A DNA stretch of 64,000 nt from Blumeriella jaapii (taxonomy: Eukaryota; Ascomycota; Leotiomycetes; Helotiales; Drepanopezizaceae). The stretch lies in NCBI GenBank assembly GCA_009599575.1, contig VWND01000075.1, forward strand, positions 1,674,001-1,738,000. Direction: 5' to 3'. Position 1 is the stretch's first letter, and each line of letters opens with the position of its first letter. Shown piece by piece: positions 60,453-64,000 of this stretch. The position numbers and the translations under genes were made by a program. The notes below the pieces were generated by a model. The model did no database searches. It worked only from the letters and a program-made list of their open reading frames with translations, and was not told the origin of the DNA.

Positions 60453-60457
60453 AGAAA

Positions 60458-60530
60458 ACTATTTTACAAACGCAAAAAAGATTGTAAAAAAATACTTAAA
60501 AAATACGATAAATAATAATAACGGAGTAAT
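60458..60530 (+). pseudogene. B2 chromodomain, right part
   Basis: YFTNAKKIVKKYLKN followed by NNNGVITNARRK, continuing 42625-42739 after the C2 insertion. Confidence 0.8.
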
Positions 60531-60536
60531 AACGAA

Positions 60537-61745
60537 TGCGCGTCGTAAAAGCAAAAGAAAAAAACAAAAACATTTAGAAAACTTTAAAACCGTTGCTAAA
60601 GCGATTTATTTTTCGTATTATTATCGTTAATTTTTTTTTTTTTTTTTGTTATTTTTTTCAGATTTAAAAGCAGCGGCAGGCTAAAAAAAATTAATATTAA
60701 ACGAATTCGCAGAATATTCGATTTATTTTAATTAAGGTTTTTACAATAGCCGTAATCGAATTTTAAATTGCAATTATAATATTTTCGTAGAAATTTAAAA
60801 TTTAATTTAATTAATTAAAATAAATTCGAACGACGTTTTCGAAACGTCGGAAAATACGTTTTATATTAGCGTCGTTAAAAAAAAGGGCCGGCGCAGCTAA
60901 AGCTTTTAAAACAGCAGCAGCCGTTAAACCGGCAAAAGCGGGCGTAGCAGCAGCGGCGGCAGCTCGAGCCGCGGCGCGATTCGTACGATTTTCGATTATT
61001 ATAAAAGCCGAAGCGTTATTTTTTTTTAAACGATTTATATAAGCGTCGTAAATAATAAAATCGATAAAAGTTTTAGCAAAAGCTTTAGCTTCGGCAGCAA
61101 AAAAAAAAAAAGCGGCAGCAGCGGTAATAATATCGAAACGATTTATAAAATCGTTAAAATTCGCGAAAAAAGTTTGCGTTTCGGTAGCGCGTACGATAAA
61201 AATTTATAATTAATTAAAAGCGAATTCGAATAAATATTTAAAAAACTTATAAAAAAGCATTAAATATACGAAGTTTTATAGCGGTTGCAATTTACGCTAA
61301 AAAGCTCGAAAACGCAAAAAAGCAAAAAGGCCGTTGTAATGTTTTCGCGTAAAATTAAACGTGCATACCGAAAACAAATAAAAATTAAAAGTATTTTAAA
61401 AGTTCGCGGCGAACGCGGCGAAAAGCAATTAATTAAAAAAAAAAAAAGCTGACGAAAAAAAAAAAAAAAAAAAAAAAATAAAAAAGTTATGTAAAAAAAT
61501 AGCGGCCATTTTAAAAAAAAAAAAGCTTTTTTAAACGAAAATGCAAACGCTATCGAAAACAAAAAAAAAAAAATAATAAAACAGTTATAATTTACGACCG
61601 AAAGCGGAAAAAACAGCTATAATTTACGATTAAAAGCGAAAAAAACCGTACGTTATTTCGAAAGCGTAACGCACGCTATATACGAAAGCATACGTATAAA
61701 AAAATCAATCGCTTTTAAAAACCAAAAGTCTAAAAGAAAAAGTAA
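60537..61745 (+). pseudogene. B2 downstream K/R/Q-rich reading frame
   Basis: Counterpart of B1 13743-14942, with the Gln-rich block near 60895-60960 (LLKQQQPLNRQKRA with CAG runs) and a basic end near 61590-61735. Frames shift around the A homopolymers at 61435-61480. The minus-strand frame 61260-61562 is a shadow. Confidence 0.48.
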
Positions 61746-62159
61746 TATCAGAAACCAATATTACGTATATAAGTCAAATAATCCGCCAAAATCTTTTGCC
61801 TTTTATTAATTTTCGAATAATACTTTTTGCGGATAGGCCGTAAGAGCCGGATAGTATTATAAAAGCTGAAAATAATATTTAAATAAAACATTTTATAAGA
61901 GTAATTGCTAAAAAACCAGTTATTAAAATTATATTAAAAAAGATTGAGAAAAGGTCGGAATAGGGGCTGGAAAAGCATATTAAATAAGATTCGCCTGGTT
62001 TTCTGAGAAATACTTTTTTCGAGGGCTTCACCCTTCCTTTTATACTTATACACGCCTTTTACTAAAAATGTAAAAGGTAGAAATCAGTCTGACTATCAAC
62101 CCAACCTTATTTGAGCTTTATTGTTTAAACTAGTGTTTCCCTGCCTTTCAATTCTTACA
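61746..62159 (+). repeat. B2 3' LTR
   Basis: 414 bp, TATCAGAAACC to CAATTCTTACA. Heavily mutated on the left, clean on the right. Confidence 0.93.
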
Positions 62160-62228
62160 GACTATCAACCCAACCTTATCTGAGCTCTATTGTTTGAACT
62201 AGTGTTTCCCTGCCTTTCAATCTTTACA
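62091..62228 (+). repeat. 69-bp tandem duplication of the B LTR end
   Basis: Units 62091-62159 and 62160-62228, same length, both from GACTATCAACCC to TTACA. Unit 2 carries fewer C-to-T changes (CTGAGCTCTATTG against TTGAGCTTTATTG). It may be the remaining end of another B LTR rather than a local duplication. Confidence 0.92.
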
Positions 62229-62259
62229 AATTAAGCCGTTGTAATTTTTGGCGTACGAG

Positions 62260-62875
62260 CAATCGCTCTGAAAATAGCTTTTTCGTCGCGCTTTGTAATA
62301 ATAAAAAAAAGGGCGTCCACGAAGTTGTGATATACCGTCGGATTGTAAAAACGCGTTTTTAATCGTATAACGCGCGGCTGATAAGCTACACTTTTCCGAT
62401 TCCGCAAGCCAGATATAAAAAAAACTTTATATTTCTTAGCGCCAATGATACGATTTTTAGCTCTTTAAGAAAAGTGCTCAAAAGGCTGGCGAAACGTTTC
62501 GGATATTGGCATAATAGTATGGTTGCAAAAAAAAAAGGTGTGTTTTGTTGTAAACGCGAAAAGTCGCGGTCGGGGGGGGCCGACGCGCAATTTCATATGT
62601 CGTGGACATATGAATATACGCGTATGAATCGGACGGTTACTTATTACAACCGCCATATTTCTCGACGTTTTTAACAAATTCTTTTTTACGATTTTTTACA
62701 ACGATAGCATTTATATGTAAGATAATACTTTAATTTATAAAGCACTTTTTACGTAGTTATGGTTTCGTAATATAAGTCTGAAAATAGTGCTTTTATACCG
62801 GATTTTAACCCGATCGAAAATCTTTAAAAAATGCTCAAAACAAAATTTTTCAAATTTAAATCAAAGCTAATAGTT
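62260..62875 (+). pseudogene. Tc1/mariner transposase, RIP-mutated and frameshifted
   Basis: DDE/D cut-and-paste transposase. Seen: a GRPR AT-hook (62311-62322, context KKKGRPRS) as between the two helix-turn-helix motifs of this family; then DSIYM-stop-DNTLIYKAL (second catalytic Asp codon 62721-62723, TAA in place of Gln, matching the QDNAPxH motif); then SAFIPDFNPIENL-stop-KML with the last catalytic Glu codon at 62816-62818, matching SPDLNPIEN-W. The second Asp and the Glu are 95 nt apart and in different frames. A DD34E enzyme needs 105, so about 10 nt are deleted. The open frames on both strands at 62465-62677 are not the transposase frame throughout. Confidence 0.8.
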
Positions 62876-63139
62876 ATAAAAAACAATAATGTCATACAAC
62901 GATTTTTAATAAAAGCTACGTAAAAAGCGTTAAAGCTCCTTGAAGATCAGTTGTTAAATAAGCTAGCGGAAGGCATGCAAAGAAAATAAACGCTGTTAAA
63001 GCTGCAAATGAATAATATACTAAATATTGATTGAAATCGAGTATTATTTCGATTTTCAGCTTTAATTTAAGCTATTTGTATTTAAAATCGATTAATTAAT
63101 AGTGGAGTTATGAAGTTGTAAAGGTAGAAGAATTTTGTT

Positions 63140-63187
63140 GGGGTAAGGACTATTTACTGACGCGCACATTCATGTGTCCACCCACTG
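63140..63187 (-). repeat. Tc1-type right terminal inverted repeat
   Basis: On the minus strand it begins CAGTGGGTGGACACATGAAT, the CAGTG start typical of Tc1-like termini. It is nearly free of RIP changes. The partner repeat is not in the window. Confidence 0.75.
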
Positions 63188-63193
63188 TACGTA

Positions 63194-63307
63194 CTGTATA
63201 TAAACAATTTCCACAGTTGATAGGAGACCCATCAGAAGACCAGGGAGCTTGCAATTATACGTAGTTGCTGGAATGACACGAGAGGTGGCAAAGGAGTGAA
63301 TCGTCAC
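63194..63307 (-). repeat. Family C LTR fragment
   Basis: Aligns with 60345-60452 (C2 5' LTR, outer end) and ends GAATCGTCACA. Little RIP. It lacks the 3' half of the LTR, which is replaced by the Tc1 element end about 5 bp to its left. Confidence 0.9.
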
Positions 63308-63446
63308 ATTTTTTATTCAATTTACATACGTATCTTTTGGTTCATATCACTCTAATTACTTTTGAGGAAGCTGTGAATGTCAAATTCTTTTTCTAATTAC
63401 GAAACGTAGGGTTAGATCAGTACAATAAGTCCATCCCGACCGTAGC
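63308..63446. other. Unassigned intergenic sequence
   Basis: About 140 bp of less AT-rich, non-RIPed sequence. No reading frame, repeat or RNA gene recognised. Confidence 0.4.
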
Positions 63447-63520
63447 CGTGATATTCGATTATTAATAACAAATTAAAAAATTGTAAAATACATAAATAAA
63501 TAGCCGCGAGCTTTATTAAA
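63447..63520 (-). repeat. Family C internal fragment
   Basis: ATATTCGATTATTAATAAC...TAAATAGCCGCGAGCTTTATT resembles 46960-47035 in C2 (just after the protease end). Apparently a separate scrap, since the order relative to the LTR fragment differs from an intact element. Confidence 0.65.
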
Positions 63521-63665
63521 ACTCGGTGAAAAAAATACTTTCTTTCTACTAATAAAGGCTTTTATAATCGAAATTTATCATAGGTTATTTAAATAATTTC
63601 ATGTAATTGTACAAAGCATGCCATAAAGTAAAGCAGCGGAGTAGTAAATGAGATGTAGCGACGAT
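63521..63665. other. 3' flank of the host gene
   Basis: No repeat recognised. Composition rises from AT-rich to balanced here. It probably includes the 3' UTR and polyadenylation region of the gene at 63666 (minus strand). Confidence 0.4.
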
Positions 63666-64000
63666 TTAGCCACCGTTCCCCGGGACACTGTAAGGCTGTT
63701 TGTAGTTATATTGGAAGTTTGGAGGATTTGAGTTGGTATAATAAGGATCGTTCGAAAAGAGCGTAAAGCCCGGATCGCGTGGGGCAATGTTCTGCGGCCC
63801 TGGAGCACAAAGCGATAAGCAGCTGATCAACGTATGACCTGGGAAACGAAAAGCAAGCAGGGTGAACTTACAGCACGGGTTCTGATTCAGGCCGTCGTTT
63901 GGAAGAGCAGCGCCCACGAAGTTGGATATGCTGAACTCGGGTCGCTTGTTAACGGTGATCATAGCGAAGCGCTGCTCGGTGTGCTTGTTCCTTGCCACGT
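63666..64000 (-). CDS. Host gene 3' end, unknown product, one probable intron
   Basis: Ordinary codon use with no RIP signature. The frame enters from the right edge (ARNKHTEQRFAMITVNKRPE...) and stops with TAA at 63668-63666. A probable 72-nt intron, 63871-63800 on the minus strand, has GTAAGT at its 5' end, a TTGAT branch-like site and CCAG at its 3' end. Splicing joins PNDGLNQNPC to WPQNIAPRDPGFTLFSNDP and ends in PYSVPGNGG. The intron length is divisible by three and has no in-frame stop, so an unspliced reading is also open (110 codons from the internal ATG at 63998). The C-terminal 40 residues are rich in Asn, Pro and Tyr. I do not recognise the family. The start lies beyond 64000. Confidence 0.6.
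   Translation of the reverse strand, partial: VARNKHTEQRFAMITVNKRPEFSISNFVGAALPNDGLNQNPCCKFTLLAFRFPGHTLISCLSLCAPGPQNIAPRDPGFTLFSNDPYYTNSNPPNFQYNYKQPYSVPGNGG
63800..63871 (-). other. Predicted 72-nt spliceosomal intron
   Basis: GTAAGTTCACC donor, CTCCAG acceptor, size typical for filamentous fungi. Phase 1 on both sides: exon ends TGC-T, next begins GG-CCG. Confidence 0.55.

Larger units (their letters stand above)
19352..62159 (+). mobile_element. Family B chromovirus copy B2, interrupted by A3, C1 and C2(+A4)
   Basis: Pieces: 19352-19540, 30834-32271, 38699-42739, 60458-62159, which add up to about 7.37 kb once inserted elements and duplicated target bases are removed. The two LTRs are both 414 bp after A3 is taken out. 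Order: LTR, gag with two CCHC knuckles, protease, RT, RNase H, integrase, chromodomain, basic ORF, LTR. No target duplication can be matched: the left flank is TAAGAA (A2) and the right flank is GACTA (LTR repeat) or AATTA (Tc1 element). Confidence 0.93.
62229..63187 (+). mobile_element. Tc1/mariner-type DNA transposon, 5'-truncated
   Basis: Transposase remnant plus a right terminal inverted repeat. The left end is missing at the junction with the B LTR sequence at 62228. A TA dinucleotide (63188-63189) follows the right end, as expected for TA target duplication. Confidence 0.82.

Noticed and set aside
1..62228. Mitochondrial or plasmid origin because of extreme AT content
   Set aside because: LTRs, target duplications, gag-pol order and C-to-T bias explain the composition; no rRNA, tRNA or respiratory genes are present.
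62465..62677. Two overlapping open frames of 66-70 codons on opposite strands
   Set aside because: Both fall within the Tc1-type transposase remnant and do not correspond to its conserved motifs in the same frame over their length.

Overview
The window looks like a repeat-rich, AT-rich compartment of a filamentous ascomycete (Pezizomycotina) chromosome. Almost all of positions 1-62228 is LTR-retrotransposon DNA damaged by repeat-induced point mutation (RIP). C:G to T:A changes are everywhere, CpG is relatively spared, and in-frame stops sit where Gln (CAA/CAG to TAA/TAG) or Trp (TGG to TGA/TAG) is expected. Only the last few hundred bases (about 63600-64000) have ordinary composition, and they hold the 3' end of one host gene on the minus strand.

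Three Ty3/gypsy families are present. Family A (about 11.29 kb, LTR about 267 bp, 4-bp target duplication) has gag, protease, RT, RNase H and integrase, then a spacer, then a large extra reading frame (ORF3, about 1,070 codons) of no family I recognise. Family B (about 7.4 kb after nested elements are removed, LTR 413-414 bp) is a chromovirus with two CCHC knuckles and a C-terminal chromodomain, followed by a K/R/Q-rich reading frame. Family C (about 6.42 kb, LTR 264-269 bp, 5-bp target duplication) is a second chromovirus, with an FEANGYALID-type protease and a degenerate chromodomain.

Layout, left to right: A1 (1-11166, 5' LTR cut by the window edge) is inserted in the RT region of B1, whose 3' part is 11167-15355. 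B1 in turn sits in A5, a minus-strand family A copy (15356-15809), which sits in A2, an older plus-strand copy (15810-19351). B2 then spans 19352-62159 and is split by A3 (19541-30829, in its 5' LTR), C1 (32272-38693, in gag) and C2 (minus strand, 42740-60452, in the chromodomain). C2 is itself split by A4 (47738-59027). Perfect target duplications flank A3, A4, C1 and C2, so the order of insertion can be read directly: A2, then B2, then C2, then A4 in the deepest chain.

Right of B2 lie a 69-bp repeat of the B LTR end, a 5'-truncated Tc1/mariner transposon (62229-63187), two family C scraps and the host gene. No intact transposon gene was seen. The most unusual features are a 33-bp hairpin repeat found inside coding regions of both family A and family C (15 copies), the ORF3 of family A, and a gradient in which RIP damage fades at the outer edge of every retrotransposon.
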